DNA of 35,180 nucleotides. It comes from Clostridia bacterium (GTDB taxonomy: Bacteria > Bacillota_A > Clostridia > Oscillospirales > Acutalibacteraceae). Shown here in pieces: positions 1 to 8,693 of this stretch; positions within the stretch are counted from its first letter, which is position 1, and each line of letters starts with the position of its first letter. The stretch covers positions 1-35,180 of the forward strand of contig RZYX01000014.1 in the NCBI GenBank assembly GCA_009930155.1, written 5' to 3'. The translations under genes and the position numbers were made by a program. A model generated the notes under the pieces. The model saw only the letters and a list, made by a program, of their open reading frames with translations. It was not told the DNA's origin and ran no database searches.

Positions 1-6
1 TGCGGT

Positions 7-91
7 TGGCGAATCTTTCAATGTGCCTTAAGGCACCCGCCAGTAATATGCCCTTCTAGGGCTTGTGCATACCACCAGTTCAACTGGTGGT
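7..91. repeat. cluster of short palindromes (structured intergenic element)
   Basis: Three hairpins follow each other. 23-36 is a perfect 14-bp palindrome (GTGCCTT/AAGGCAC), enclosed by an outer TGGCG (7-11)/CGCCA (38-42) pairing. 50-62 is GCCCT-tct-AGGGC. 71-91 is ACCACCAG-ttcaa-CTGGTGGT, followed by a T-rich run that could terminate transcription entering from the left. No open frame fits. Serial palindromes of this kind resemble REP-like or IS200-associated repeats, but that is inference, and the element may extend beyond the window edge. Confidence 0.6.
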
Positions 92-169
92 TTTGATTTG
101 TTTTTTTTACTTCACTTTTTTGCCATGAAAATATTATTGAAAAAATGCTTAATCAGGGGCAAACTAATG

Positions 170-198
170 TTGTATAAGATACCAACTTATGGTACAAT
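170..198 (+). promoter_or_regulatory. sigma-A-type promoter of rlmB
   Basis: TTGTAT (170-175), a 17-base spacer and TACAAT (193-198) match the vegetative consensus well. They lie about 55 bases before the rlmB start codon and after the palindrome cluster. Confidence 0.7.
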
Positions 199-252
199 TG
201 TGTTTAATAATATCTATATATGCTATTTTTTATATAAATTGGGGGATTTTTG

Positions 253-1014
253 ATGAACGAACAGAGAGATAGAGAAGACCTTATTGTAGGTCGAAATGCC
301 ATTTTGGAAGCGTTGCGTGCAGGAAGAGAGCTTGATACCCTTTTTGTTGCAAAAGGTGAACGAGTAGGTTCAATTAGCAAAATCATTGCAATATGTCGTG
401 ATACAGGTATTCCTATAAAAGAGGTTGACATAAAAAAGCTTGACTTTATGTGTGCCCATGAAACTCATCAAGGTATTGTAGCGTCTGCTGCGGTTCAAAC
501 TTATGCTACTGTTGATGAAATTTTTGAAAATGCAAATGAGCGTGGCGAAAAGCCTTTTATCATAATTTGTGACGAAATTGAAGACCCGCACAATCTTGGT
601 GCAATAATTCGTAGTGCAGAATGTGCTGGAGCACACGGCGTAATTATTCCAAAACGCAGAAGTGCATCATTGAGTTTTGCTGTTTCAAAAACTTCAGCGG
701 GTGCTATTGAATATATGCCAGTTGCAAGAGTTAGCAACCTTTCCGCAACGATTGATGACCTCAAAAAACGAGGCGTATGGATTTATGGTGCGGATATACA
801 GGGCGATAATTGGTGCCAGACGGATTATACAGACGCTGTTGGGCTTGTTATTGGTTCAGAAGGCAACGGTCTTGGAAGGCTTGTTCGTGAAAAGTGCGAT
901 TTTATAGTTTCTTTGCCAATGAAGGGGCATATAGAATCTCTTAATGCTTCTGTTGCCGCAGGCATTGTTATGTTTGAGGTTACAAGGCAAAGAGAAGGGC
1001 TAAAATCCGTGTGA
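253..1014 (+). CDS. rlmB: 23S rRNA 2'-O-methyltransferase, TrmH/RlmB (SpoU) family
   Basis: This is a SPOUT-class methyltransferase that uses S-adenosylmethionine to methylate a ribose 2'-OH, most likely on 23S rRNA. The N-terminal ~80 residues form the small substrate-binding domain (VGRNAILEAL near the start). The three SpoU motifs follow: EDPHNLGAIIRSAE (Asn about 114), GLVIGSEGNGL (about 197-207) and SLNASVAAGIV (Asn about 231). Length, 253 residues, is normal. I chose ATG 253 because GGGGG at 241-245 sits seven bases upstream; an in-frame TTG immediately before it is less likely. The next gene begins 13 bases after the stop, so the two are probably co-transcribed. Family is very secure; the exact target nucleotide cannot be read from sequence. 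Confidence 0.93.
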   Translation: MNEQRDREDLIVGRNAILEALRAGRELDTLFVAKGERVGSISKIIAICRDTGIPIKEVDIKKLDFMCAHETHQGIVASAAVQTYATVDEIFENANERGEKPFIIICDEIEDPHNLGAIIRSAECAGAHGVIIPKRRSASLSFAVSKTSAGAIEYMPVARVSNLSATIDDLKKRGVWIYGADIQGDNWCQTDYTDAVGLVIGSEGNGLGRLVREKCDFIVSLPMKGHIESLNASVAAGIVMFEVTRQREGLKSV

Positions 1015-1027
1015 AAGGATGGTTCTA

Positions 1028-3937
1028 ATGCAGAAGAATCAAGACGATAATTTGCTTTTGTCGGTAGATGAGTTGCTAAGTAGCTTGACTGCTGATCTTG
1101 AAGTTAAGAAAAAAGAAGATGTTGAATCTTCAAAAAAATGGTCAATGGATGAAATAGATGCCCTTCTTGGCATTGCTGATGATAAAAAAAGCAAACCAAA
1201 AGAGCAAGCAAAAGCAGTTGCAAGCGAACCTGCTTTTGCTCAAGAGGAATTAGTTCAAAAAGAAGAGCCAGACACTATCCTTAATGCAAAAACCGTGGAG
1301 ATTCCAAGCGTTCAGGATGAGGAATCTGAAGATAATAATTTTGCATCTGATAAAACAAGAGTTTTTAATTCTGCTAAAGTAATCGAAAATGCTATTGCAG
1401 TGTTTGACAAGGAAGCACAAGATGGCGATATAGAAAGCTCTGAAACGGACTCGTTTTTTGAATCCATTGAGGCTAGTGAAAAAACAGAAAGAGATCTTGC
1501 GAAAACAAATATAGTTAGAATTGACAAGAATCTTGACAAAGGCTTTAGTACAATGGAGCTTGCAACGGAATATGTAAAACCGGAAAAAGCCGTTAGCGAG
1601 AAAACTTTGTCGGATGTTTTTCCTACTTATAATGAGGATATAAAACACAATATAAAAAGCAATAAGGTTGAAAGAGATTTTGCGGGAATGGAGAATGATA
1701 AGTACAGGGAAAGATTTATAAATCGTCCTGTTCAAAATCTTGAAAAAACCGCTGATTATGAAAGACTGCATCTTAATGCTGCACAGCAAAAGGTTGAACG
1801 ACCTGGAATAATCGTTAAGAAAAAAGGTTTTTCAAATACAGCAGATTTAGAACCTATTCCAACTATTATTTCAGCTGACGATGAACTAAAAAATGTTGCT
1901 GCTGATGAACTTGCAAAAGAGGCAAAGAACCCTACTTCGGCGAAAGATTCAAAAAAAGACGAGCATGAGATTGCAGGTCAAATCAAGCTTTCTGGATTTG
2001 AGGAGCAAGAAGAAATAGAAAAAATCGACGAGGAATTTGCAGAGAATAGTCTTAAAAAAGTTCGCAAAGAGAAGCTCAAGCACTTTAAGCTTAACGCTGA
2101 CCTTGATGACTTTTCAGAGTCGGAAACCGACGAAGACTTTTTGTCAGATGAAGAGACAGAAGAGACATCTTCTATCAAGTCTAGCATTTCTTCTTTTTCG
2201 TCTGATTACATAGAAGATGAGTATGAAAAGCCAGAAGATAAGAGTAGAATTTTAAAACAGCTTTCAAGAGCCACAAAATTCTCTTTTGCATTTTTTTGCA
2301 TAGAGGTTGTCATACTAATTGCATCAATTGTTATTAGCGTTATTGTTCGCAACGCTGGCGGAAATGTTAGCGTTATTGGTGGCAATGTTGTTGGGCATTT
2401 ACTTATAAATCTTCTTTTGCTTTTATTATCTTGTATTTTTGGTTTAAGCACATTTGTTAAGGGCATTTCAGGACTTATATCTTTTAAGCTTAATGAAGCC
2501 ACAGGCACAGTTATTGTTTTTCTTATGTGTGTTATACAGTGCTTTGTACTTATCTTCACAGCAAAAAATGCAGCTTTTGCATCTGTAATTTATGCACCTG
2601 TCGCATGTTTTGCATTTACCGTTAGTGTGTTGTCTAGATTTATTGTGCTGAAGCGTGCTCTTGGTAACTTTGAATTTTGCACAGGTGGAACAGCACTTCA
2701 TAGCACAGAAAAGATAACTAATGATGTTGATGCATTTGAAATTGGAAGAGGACTTCTTCTTGGTGAGCCAGACCTTCGTTATAGCTCACGCATTAAGTTC
2801 CTATCAAACTTCTGCCAAAATTCTTTTTCTACCGACCCAGCAGATGCACTTTGTTCAAAGCTTGTTCCTGCCGTTATCGGTGCATCACTAATTATTGCTA
2901 TTATTACTGGATTTGTTTCAAAAAGTGTTCTTGATGCGTTTTTATCTTTTGTTGCTATTTGTTCTATTGGCATTCCTGCGTTTTCTATGTTTGCCTCAAA
3001 CCTTCCGCTTTTGATTACAAATAAAAAGCTTAATTCACAAGGTGGAGCAATTTTAGGACACAAAGCTATATTAGATTGTGTAGGAACAAACGCAATCGTT
3101 GTTGATAGTTCGGAGTTGTTTAAAAAAGGCAGATGTGGTATCGATGGAATAAAAACATTTCATTCAATGCGTATTGACGAGGCAATTCTTGACGCTGCCG
3201 CACTTGTTATTGAATCTGGTGGCCCGCTTGTTGATATTTTTGATGGGGTTATTCTTGGCAGACGAGAGATTTTGCCGCCTGTTGAATCCCTTGCGTATGA
3301 GGACAGATTAGGTCTTTCTGCTTGGATTCACGGAAGACGAATTTTGCTTGGCAGCCGTGACCTTTTGATAAATCATAATGTTGAAGTCCCTGATATAGAG
3401 GTTGAAACCAAATATATCAAAAGAGGCAAAAAGGTTATGTATCTGTCTGTTGCGGGCAAAGTTGGTGCTATGTTTGTTATAAGCTATTATGCAAATGATG
3501 CAATCGGTAGCACGCTGCGAAAAATTGAGGAAACAGGGTTAACAATTCTTGTTCGTACTTGTGACTACAATATAACAGAGGAACTGCTTTGCGAATACTT
3601 CAAGTTACCTCTTAGTGCTGTTAAGATAATTAGCCCAAATTCAGGCGATATTTTTAATAAGTATAGAAAAACCACTTTAGAAAACTCATCTTCAGGTTTG
3701 TTCCACAATGGAACAGAAGAGTCTTTTTTAACTTCGGTTGTACAGGCAATAAGGCTAAACAAGCTTATTTCAATCAACTGTGTGGTTCAGATTATTTATT
3801 CATCTATAGCTGTTGCAGTTTTTGCTTTGCTTTCTTTCCTTGCGGGACTTTCAAGCATTAGTGCAGTACAGATTATTATATTCCAGTTCTTTTGGACCTT
3901 TCTTGCATCAATTATTTCAGTTTTTAAAAAATCATAA
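1028..3937 (+). CDS. degenerate P-type-ATPase-like membrane protein with long acidic N-terminal region
   Basis: I find no named family, but the architecture is readable. Residues 1 to about 410 are hydrophilic, Asp/Glu/Ser/Lys-rich and probably disordered, with two similar short motifs near the start (SVDELLSSL, SMDEIDALLG). About eight hydrophobic segments follow in a 4+2+2 pattern from residue 415. The segment starting CSIGIP (Cys645-Pro650) and the following ~45 residues line up with the CPC helix and lead-in of heavy-metal P-type ATPases. Where DKTGTLTxG is expected the protein has DSSELFKKG (Asp693). TGD is replaced by TCD (844-846), no TGES or GDGxND is visible, and two helices close the protein. 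It therefore probably cannot form the usual phospho-intermediate. ATG 1028 is preferred because AAAGG lies upstream at suitable distance; an in-frame ATG at 1019 would overlap that site. Confidence 0.8.
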   Translation: MQKNQDDNLLLSVDELLSSLTADLEVKKKEDVESSKKWSMDEIDALLGIADDKKSKPKEQAKAVASEPAFAQEELVQKEEPDTILNAKTVEIPSVQDEESEDNNFASDKTRVFNSAKVIENAIAVFDKEAQDGDIESSETDSFFESIEASEKTERDLAKTNIVRIDKNLDKGFSTMELATEYVKPEKAVSEKTLSDVFPTYNEDIKHNIKSNKVERDFAGMENDKYRERFINRPVQNLEKTADYERLHLNAAQQKVERPGIIVKKKGFSNTADLEPIPTIISADDELKNVAADELAKEAKNPTSAKDSKKDEHEIAGQIKLSGFEEQEEIEKIDEEFAENSLKKVRKEKLKHFKLNADLDDFSESETDEDFLSDEETEETSSIKSSISSFSSDYIEDEYEKPEDKSRILKQLSRATKFSFAFFCIEVVILIASIVISVIVRNAGGNVSVIGGNVVGHLLINLLLLLLSCIFGLSTFVKGISGLISFKLNEATGTVIVFLMCVIQCFVLIFTAKNAAFASVIYAPVACFAFTVSVLSRFIVLKRALGNFEFCTGGTALHSTEKITNDVDAFEIGRGLLLGEPDLRYSSRIKFLSNFCQNSFSTDPADALCSKLVPAVIGASLIIAIITGFVSKSVLDAFLSFVAICSIGIPAFSMFASNLPLLITNKKLNSQGGAILGHKAILDCVGTNAIVVDSSELFKKGRCGIDGIKTFHSMRIDEAILDAAALVIESGGPLVDIFDGVILGRREILPPVESLAYEDRLGLSAWIHGRRILLGSRDLLINHNVEVPDIEVETKYIKRGKKVMYLSVAGKVGAMFVISYYANDAIGSTLRKIEETGLTILVRTCDYNITEELLCEYFKLPLSAVKIISPNSGDIFNKYRKTTLENSSSGLFHNGTEESFLTSVVQAIRLNKLISINCVVQIIYSSIAVAVFALLSFLAGLSSISAVQIIIFQFFWTFLASIISVFKKS

Positions 3938-3969
3938 TGTAGTTTTATTGATGACTGCTTTAAAAGAAA

Positions 3970-4016
3970 AAACCTCTACAGTTAAATAAAGCTGTAGAGG
4001 TTTTGTTTTATTTTAA
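3970..4016. terminator. bidirectional intrinsic terminator
   Basis: An 11-bp stem AACCTCTACAG (3971-3981)/CTGTAGAGGTT (3992-4002) is followed by TTGTTTTATTTT on the + strand and has an A-run before it, giving a T-run on the - strand. It separates two convergent genes. A second small hairpin, GCTTTTG/CAAAAGC at 4025-4045, lies nearer the minus-strand gene. Confidence 0.85.
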
Positions 4017-4064
4017 AGTTGCTCGCTTTTGTATATAGCAAAAGCAAATAGGCAGATGTATTAT

Positions 4065-4565
4065 TTATTTTTTACACACCTTTATGATTTCGCCAACGAA
4101 GGCGTAGTGAAAGTCGTTGTCTTTATAAAAGTTGCTAATTGATTCATCTAAAAAATCTTCTGGTCTCATCTCGGTTTTTGCTATTTTTTTGCATACAATA
4201 AAAAAGCTTGATTGTTCAACAGCTGTTGTTCCATGGGTATAATGAGGAGAAAGTTTTGCAAGCTCAAACTTGTCACAATCTTCTCCAGAACGAGCACCGC
4301 AAATATTAAGGGCCTCTCTGTAATTTTCATCAAGGAAGTTGATGGTGAAAAAGTCATAGTTATCTATAAAATCAAAGGTATGTCTTTGTGGTCTAATAAA
4401 AATAGTTGCAACATCTTTGTTCCAAAGTCTTCCCAGAGTTCCCCAGCTAACCGTCATTATGTTGTGAGCGTTTTCATCTCCCGCACCAATAAGTGCCCAC
4501 CTATCTCCAAAGAGTTCAGTAGAAGATTCACTTATATCCTTTATGTTGATGTCTTTAAAGCTCAT
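4065..4565 (-). CDS. flavin reductase-like (FMN-binding split-barrel) protein
   Basis: The 166-residue product resembles the flavoredoxin/flavin-reductase domain group, small FMN-binding split-barrel proteins that pass electrons from reduced pyridine nucleotide or ferredoxin. Family-like stretches are the early DRWALIGAGDENAHNIMTVSWG segment, the middle TIFIRPQRHTFDFID strand and FTINFLDENYREALNICG. It has no signal peptide and should be cytoplasmic. The start at 4565 is supported by AGGGGAG about seven bases upstream on the minus strand. It stands alone, convergent with the preceding gene and divergent from argG, so its partner is unknown. The fold assignment is good; the physiological reaction is not determined. 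Confidence 0.85.
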   Translation of the reverse strand: MSFKDINIKDISESSTELFGDRWALIGAGDENAHNIMTVSWGTLGRLWNKDVATIFIRPQRHTFDFIDNYDFFTINFLDENYREALNICGARSGEDCDKFELAKLSPHYTHGTTAVEQSSFFIVCKKIAKTEMRPEDFLDESISNFYKDNDFHYAFVGEIIKVCKK

Positions 4566-4795
4566 TAAAAAGCTCCCCTTTCAAATTTTTATATTATATA
4601 TTTAAGTATACTATATAATATTACCACATTAGGTGTTAAATATTAAACTTTATATTTGAATTATTTTCTATACCATGTATAATAATTTTATTACAATATG
4701 GTGTATGGGTTGTTTTTGTAGATTGTTTAAAATTAAGACTTAATTTAGAATAAAAAAACTGTTTTATGCACAAAACCGCAACAATATACACTTTA

Positions 4796-4813
4796 TATGA
4801 ATCTTTATGCATA
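4796..4813. promoter_or_regulatory. candidate ARG box (ArgR/AhrC operator) upstream of argG
   Basis: TATGAATCTTTATGCATA is an imperfect palindrome that matches the ArgR consensus core TGAAT-N4-ATTCA at 12 of 14 positions. It lies seven bases before the argG -35 hexamer, a plausible position for arginine-dependent repression. It is the only copy I see before argG. No argR gene is in the window, so regulation is inferred from the site alone. Confidence 0.5.
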
Positions 4814-4819
4814 GATAAC

Positions 4820-4847
4820 TTGACTTATTGAGTAAAAGGTGTATAAT
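4820..4847 (+). promoter_or_regulatory. sigma-A-type promoter of the arginine operon
   Basis: TTGACT (4820-4825), a 16-base spacer and a perfect TATAAT (4842-4847) lie about 45 bases before the argG start. This is probably the main promoter for argG and the genes downstream. Confidence 0.8.
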
Positions 4848-4892
4848 ATCTTCATATTTTGAATATTTTATTATTATCAGGAGGCAATTATA

Positions 4893-6113
4893 ATGTCAGA
4901 TATTAAAAAGGTAGTTTTAGCTTATTCGGGCGGGCTTGACACATCTATTATTATTCATTGGCTTAAAGAGAATTATAACAATTGTGAAGTTATCGCTGTT
5001 TCTGGAGATGTTGGACAGGGTACAGAGCTTGATGGACTAGAGGAAAAAGCTCTTAAAACAGGGGCTTCAAAATTGTATATAGAGGATTTGAACAAAGAGT
5101 TTGTTGAGGATTTTATCTTTCCAACACTCAAGGCGGGTGCAGTTTATGAGGGCGAATATCTTTTGGGCACTTCTTTTGCTCGCCCAATAATTGCAAAGAG
5201 AATTGTTGAAATTGCTCTTGCAGAGGGCGCTGACGCAATTTGTCACGGTTGCACAGGAAAAGGTAATGACCAAGTGCGTTTTGAGCTTGCAATCAAAGCT
5301 TTTGCACCAAACATGAAAATAATCGCACCTTGGAGAACTTGGGAACTTAAATCTCGTGAGGACGAAATAGAATATGCAGAGGCACGCAATATACCTCTTA
5401 AAATCAACAGAGAAACAAACTATTCAAAGGACAAAAATCTTTGGCATCTCTCTCATGAAGGCCTTGACCTTGAGGACCCTGCAAATGAGCCACAGTACAA
5501 TAAACCTGGATTTTTAGAGCTTGGCGTTTCTCCTGAAATGGCTCCAGACTCTCCAACATATATAACAATCTCTTTTGAAAAGGGCATTCCTGTTGCTCTT
5601 AATGGAGAAAAACTTGGGGCAGTTGAAATGGTAACTGCACTTAATAAAATCGGTGGAGAAAACGGCGTAGGTCTTGTTGACCTTGTTGAAAACCGTTTGG
5701 TTGGAATGAAATCAAGGGGTGTTTATGAAACTCCTGGCGGTGTAATTCTTTACAGAGCACACGCTGTCCTTGAAACCCTTACTCTTGACAGAGATACACA
5801 TCATTATAAAGAGCTTGTTGCAAACCGTTATGCAGAGCTTGTTTATTTTGGACAGTGGTTCACTCCTCTTCGTGAGTCTCTTGCAGCATTTGTTGACAAA
5901 ACACAGGAAACAGTTACAGGCGATGTAAAACTTAAGCTTTATAAGGGCAATATCATCAACGCTGGAGTAACTTCACCATACTCACTTTACAGTGAAGAGT
6001 TTGCAACTTTTGACGCAGATGAAGTTTACAACCAAAATGATTCAGCAGGATTTATCAATCTTTTTGGTCTTCCAATTAAAGTTAAGGCTCTTCTTGATGA
6101 AGCTCGCAAATAA
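4893..6113 (+). CDS. argG: argininosuccinate synthase
   Basis: Joins citrulline and aspartate, with ATP going to AMP and PPi, to make argininosuccinate, the seventh step of arginine synthesis. The N-terminal PP-loop ATPase motif AYSGGLDTS is at residues 10-18. Other family segments are [13 protein letters not shown], the [10 protein letters not shown] stretch and EDPANEPQ. The 406-residue length is typical. AGGAGG lies eleven bases before ATG 4893. It is first of eight genes in the same direction and has its own promoter with an ARG-box-like site. A hairpin in the 163-base gap before argH may adjust downstream expression. Confidence 0.98.
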   Translation: MSDIKKVVLAYSGGLDTSIIIHWLKENYNNCEVIAVSGDVGQGTELDGLEEKALKTGASKLYIEDLNKEFVEDFIFPTLKAGAVYEGEYLLGTSFARPIIAKRIVEIALAEGADAICHGCTGKGNDQVRFELAIKAFAPNMKIIAPWRTWELKSREDEIEYAEARNIPLKINRETNYSKDKNLWHLSHEGLDLEDPANEPQYNKPGFLELGVSPEMAPDSPTYITISFEKGIPVALNGEKLGAVEMVTALNKIGGENGVGLVDLVENRLVGMKSRGVYETPGGVILYRAHAVLETLTLDRDTHHYKELVANRYAELVYFGQWFTPLRESLAAFVDKTQETVTGDVKLKLYKGNIINAGVTSPYSLYSEEFATFDADEVYNQNDSAGFINLFGLPIKVKALLDEARK

Positions 6114-6127
6114 TAAAAACGCTTATT

Positions 6128-6159
6128 TAACGAGTAGCATTGTTTATTGTTACTCGTTA
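6128..6159 (+). other. intercistronic stem-loop between argG and argH
   Basis: TAACGAGTA (6128-6136) pairs perfectly with TACTCGTTA (6151-6159) around a 14-base loop. No T-run follows, so it is a weak terminator at best. It could stabilise or process the mRNA or attenuate readthrough. A smaller hairpin, CCCTA/TAGGG, lies at 6223-6237 just before the argH ribosome binding site. Confidence 0.5.
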
Positions 6160-6276
6160 AAAGATATACACCAAAACATCTATGTATTTTAATTTATTAG
6201 TTATGCAGTGTATTGGATTACACCCTACCATTTAGGGCAAAAATAAATAATAGGCAATTATCGAGGTGCTTTTATA

Positions 6277-7647
6277 ATGAAACTTTGGGCTGGTCGCTTT
6301 TCCAAGGAAATAGATAAAAAGACAAATGACTTTAATTCTTCCATATCGTTTGACAGCCGTATGTTTGAACAGGATATAAAGGGTAGCATGGCTCATGCTG
6401 CTATGCTTGGTACTCAAAAAATAATATCAAAAGAGGATATGGACAAAATCCTTGACGGACTGCAAAACATTTTGACAGACATCAAAAGTGGTGAGTTGCA
6501 GATTGATATGAGTGCGGAGGATATCCACACCTTTATTGAGGGTGAGCTTACCTCTCGAATTGGTGATGCAGGTAAAAGATTGCACACTTCACGCAGTAGA
6601 AATGACCAAGTTGCACTAGATATTAGATTAACATTGCGTGATGAATGTGACGCAGTTCTTGCTCAGCTCAAGGAGCTAAACAAGGTCCTTTGCACTGCTG
6701 CTATCGAGTATTCAACAACAGTTATGCCAGGATACACTCATTTGCAAAGGGCGCAGCCAATTGTTTTTGGCCACCACCTTTTAGCATATGCAGAAATGTT
6801 TCTTCGTGACACTAGCAGAGTTGAAGATGCAAAATCAAGAATGAACTTTTGCCCTCTCGGAAGCGGTGCTCTTGCAGGAACAACCTATCCGATAGACAGA
6901 TATATGACAGCAGAAACTTTGGGGTTTGACGGCATATGTCAAAACTCTCTTGACGGAGTTTCTGACAGGGATTTTTGCATTGAACTCGCAAGTGCTCTCT
7001 CGTTAGTTATGGTTCACCTTTCACGCTTTTGTGAAGAGATTATTATGTGGTGCTCTTGGGAGTTCAAATTTATTGAACTTGATGATGCCTTTTCAACTGG
7101 TTCAAGCATAATGCCACAGAAGAAAAACCCCGACATTGCAGAGCTTGTTCGTGGCAAATCAGGCAGAGTGTTTGGCGACCTTTTAGGACTACTGACTGTT
7201 ATGAAGGGCATACCACTTGCATACAACAAAGATATGCAGGAGGATAAAGAGGCAATATTTGACGCCTTTGATACCGTTAAAATGTGCCTTACAGCATTCA
7301 CACCAATGATTGAAACAATGAAAGTTTTACCAGAGAATATGCGTAAGGCGGCAGCGGGCGGATTTATTAACGCAACAGATTGTGCCGATTTTCTTGTGTC
7401 AAAAGGTTTGGCTTTCAGAGATGCATATAAAGCAACGGGTGAGCTTGTAGCTGTTTGTATAAACAAGGGTGTTACGCTTGAAGCTTTGCCTATTGAGGAA
7501 TATAAAAATGTTTGTGATTTGTTTGATGACGGCGTTTTTGAAGCAATTTCACTTGAAAAGTGTGTGTCTGACAGAACTTGTGCAGGAGCTCCTTCTCCAA
7601 AGAATGTTGTTGCACAGGCAAACAGGATTTTGGAGTTGTTGAAATAA
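6277..7647 (+). CDS. argH: argininosuccinate lyase
   Basis: Splits argininosuccinate into arginine and fumarate, the last step of the pathway. It belongs to the fumarase/aspartase superfamily and is active as a homotetramer. The signature GSSIMPQKKNPD begins at residue 275 and contains the catalytic serine loop. The early segment LWAGRFSKEID and TSRSRNDQVALD are also typical of the family. Length, 456 residues, is normal. A GAGGTG ribosome binding site precedes ATG 6277. Its TAA shares a base with the argC ATG (TAATG), so the two genes are translationally coupled. Confidence 0.98.
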   Translation: MKLWAGRFSKEIDKKTNDFNSSISFDSRMFEQDIKGSMAHAAMLGTQKIISKEDMDKILDGLQNILTDIKSGELQIDMSAEDIHTFIEGELTSRIGDAGKRLHTSRSRNDQVALDIRLTLRDECDAVLAQLKELNKVLCTAAIEYSTTVMPGYTHLQRAQPIVFGHHLLAYAEMFLRDTSRVEDAKSRMNFCPLGSGALAGTTYPIDRYMTAETLGFDGICQNSLDGVSDRDFCIELASALSLVMVHLSRFCEEIIMWCSWEFKFIELDDAFSTGSSIMPQKKNPDIAELVRGKSGRVFGDLLGLLTVMKGIPLAYNKDMQEDKEAIFDAFDTVKMCLTAFTPMIETMKVLPENMRKAAAGGFINATDCADFLVSKGLAFRDAYKATGELVAVCINKGVTLEALPIEEYKNVCDLFDDGVFEAISLEKCVSDRTCAGAPSPKNVVAQANRILELLK

Positions 7648-8681
7648 TGATTAAAGTTGGAATAATTGGTGCTACAGGATACGCTGGCGTAGAACTGTGC
7701 AGAATAATATTAAATCATCCCGAGGCAACCCTTGCCGCTGTTGGTTCTGTTAGCTTTGAGGGCAAAAAAATAAGCGAGGTTTATCCAGCACTTAATGGTG
7801 TTTGTGACCTTGTTTGTGAAGATTCTGATGCAGTTATTGAAAAAAGCGATGTTGTTTTTGCTTGTGTTATGCATGGGCTTTCGCAAGAGTTCGCAAAAAA
7901 ATGTGCCGATAAGGACATTGCTTTTATAGATCTTGGTGCAGACTTTAGGCTTGAAAGTGAAGAGGATTATAAGCAGTGGTATGGCAAGGAGTTTACAAAC
8001 CTTGATTTGCATAAGCAGGCTGTTTATGGTTTGCCTGAGCTTTTTAGAGATCAAATAAAAGGCAAAAAAATTATCGCAAACCCAGGGTGCTATCCAACCA
8101 GCATTGCACTTGGTTTAGCTCCAGCACTTAGGGCTGGGATTATTAAAACACAAGGGTTGGTTATTGACTCAAAATCGGGAGCATCTGGTGCAGGAAGAGG
8201 TCTTTCAGAAACCTCTCATTACCCTAGCTGTAACGAGGCTTTTTCGCCATATAAGATTGCAGCTCATAGGCACACGCCAGAGATAGAGCAAACTCTTTCA
8301 AAGGTTTCGGGAGAGGACATTACAGTTTTGTTTGTTCCTCATCTTTTGCCTGTTAATCGTGGAATTATTTCCACAATATATGCAAAGATTCAAGATGGAG
8401 TAACAAATCAAGCTATAAGAGCACTTTATGAAAATGTATATAGCACTGAAAAGTTTGTGCGTGTTTTAAAAGACGGTTGTGTCGCAAATCTGCGTGATGT
8501 TAAATGCAGTAACTTTTGTGATATATCACTGCATATAGATGAAAGAACAAATACGCTTGTGGTTGTTTCCGCAATTGACAATATGGTAAAAGGTGCGGCG
8601 GGGCAAGCGGTTCAAAATATGAATATTATTTTTGACCTGCCTGAGGATACAGGGCTTTGCCTTATACCAACATCATTTTAA
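7647..8681 (+). CDS. argC: N-acetyl-gamma-glutamyl-phosphate reductase
   Basis: NADPH-dependent reduction of N-acetylglutamyl phosphate to the semialdehyde, the third step. The nucleotide-binding motif GATGYAG is at residues 8-14. The active-site cysteine is Cys148 in NPGCYPT. HRHTPEIEQ, with a conserved histidine, follows. ATG 7647 is chosen because it gives the standard 344-residue protein beginning MIKVGIIGATG, has GGAG about twelve bases upstream, and overlaps the argH stop. The frame stays open further upstream inside argH, but that extension is not part of the family. Confidence 0.97.
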   Translation: MIKVGIIGATGYAGVELCRIILNHPEATLAAVGSVSFEGKKISEVYPALNGVCDLVCEDSDAVIEKSDVVFACVMHGLSQEFAKKCADKDIAFIDLGADFRLESEEDYKQWYGKEFTNLDLHKQAVYGLPELFRDQIKGKKIIANPGCYPTSIALGLAPALRAGIIKTQGLVIDSKSGASGAGRGLSETSHYPSCNEAFSPYKIAAHRHTPEIEQTLSKVSGEDITVLFVPHLLPVNRGIISTIYAKIQDGVTNQAIRALYENVYSTEKFVRVLKDGCVANLRDVKCSNFCDISLHIDERTNTLVVVSAIDNMVKGAAGQAVQNMNIIFDLPEDTGLCLIPTSF

Positions 8682-8693
8682 AGGGGTGTTTTT

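Larger units (their letters stand above)
4566..4892. other. divergent intergenic region, flavin reductase / argG
   Basis: This 327-base AT-rich gap carries promoters in both directions but no gene that I can support. On the minus strand TTAACA (4634-4639)-16-TATATA (4612-4617) could serve the flavin reductase. The argG promoter and ARG-box-like site are listed separately. No riboswitch-like fold or tRNA was recognised. Confidence 0.6.

Noticed and set aside
65..253. A 62-codon frame before rlmB
   Set aside because: It runs through the palindrome cluster and the rlmB promoter, and has no ribosome binding site.
1250..1789. A 179-codon antisense frame in the acidic N-terminal region
   Set aside because: Reverse reading of AAA/GAA-rich codons naturally gives a stop-free Phe/Ile-rich frame; there are no start signals.
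7578..7646. A longer argC start inside argH
   Set aside because: The extra residues are an out-of-frame reading of the argH C-terminus; ATG 7647 gives the standard protein.
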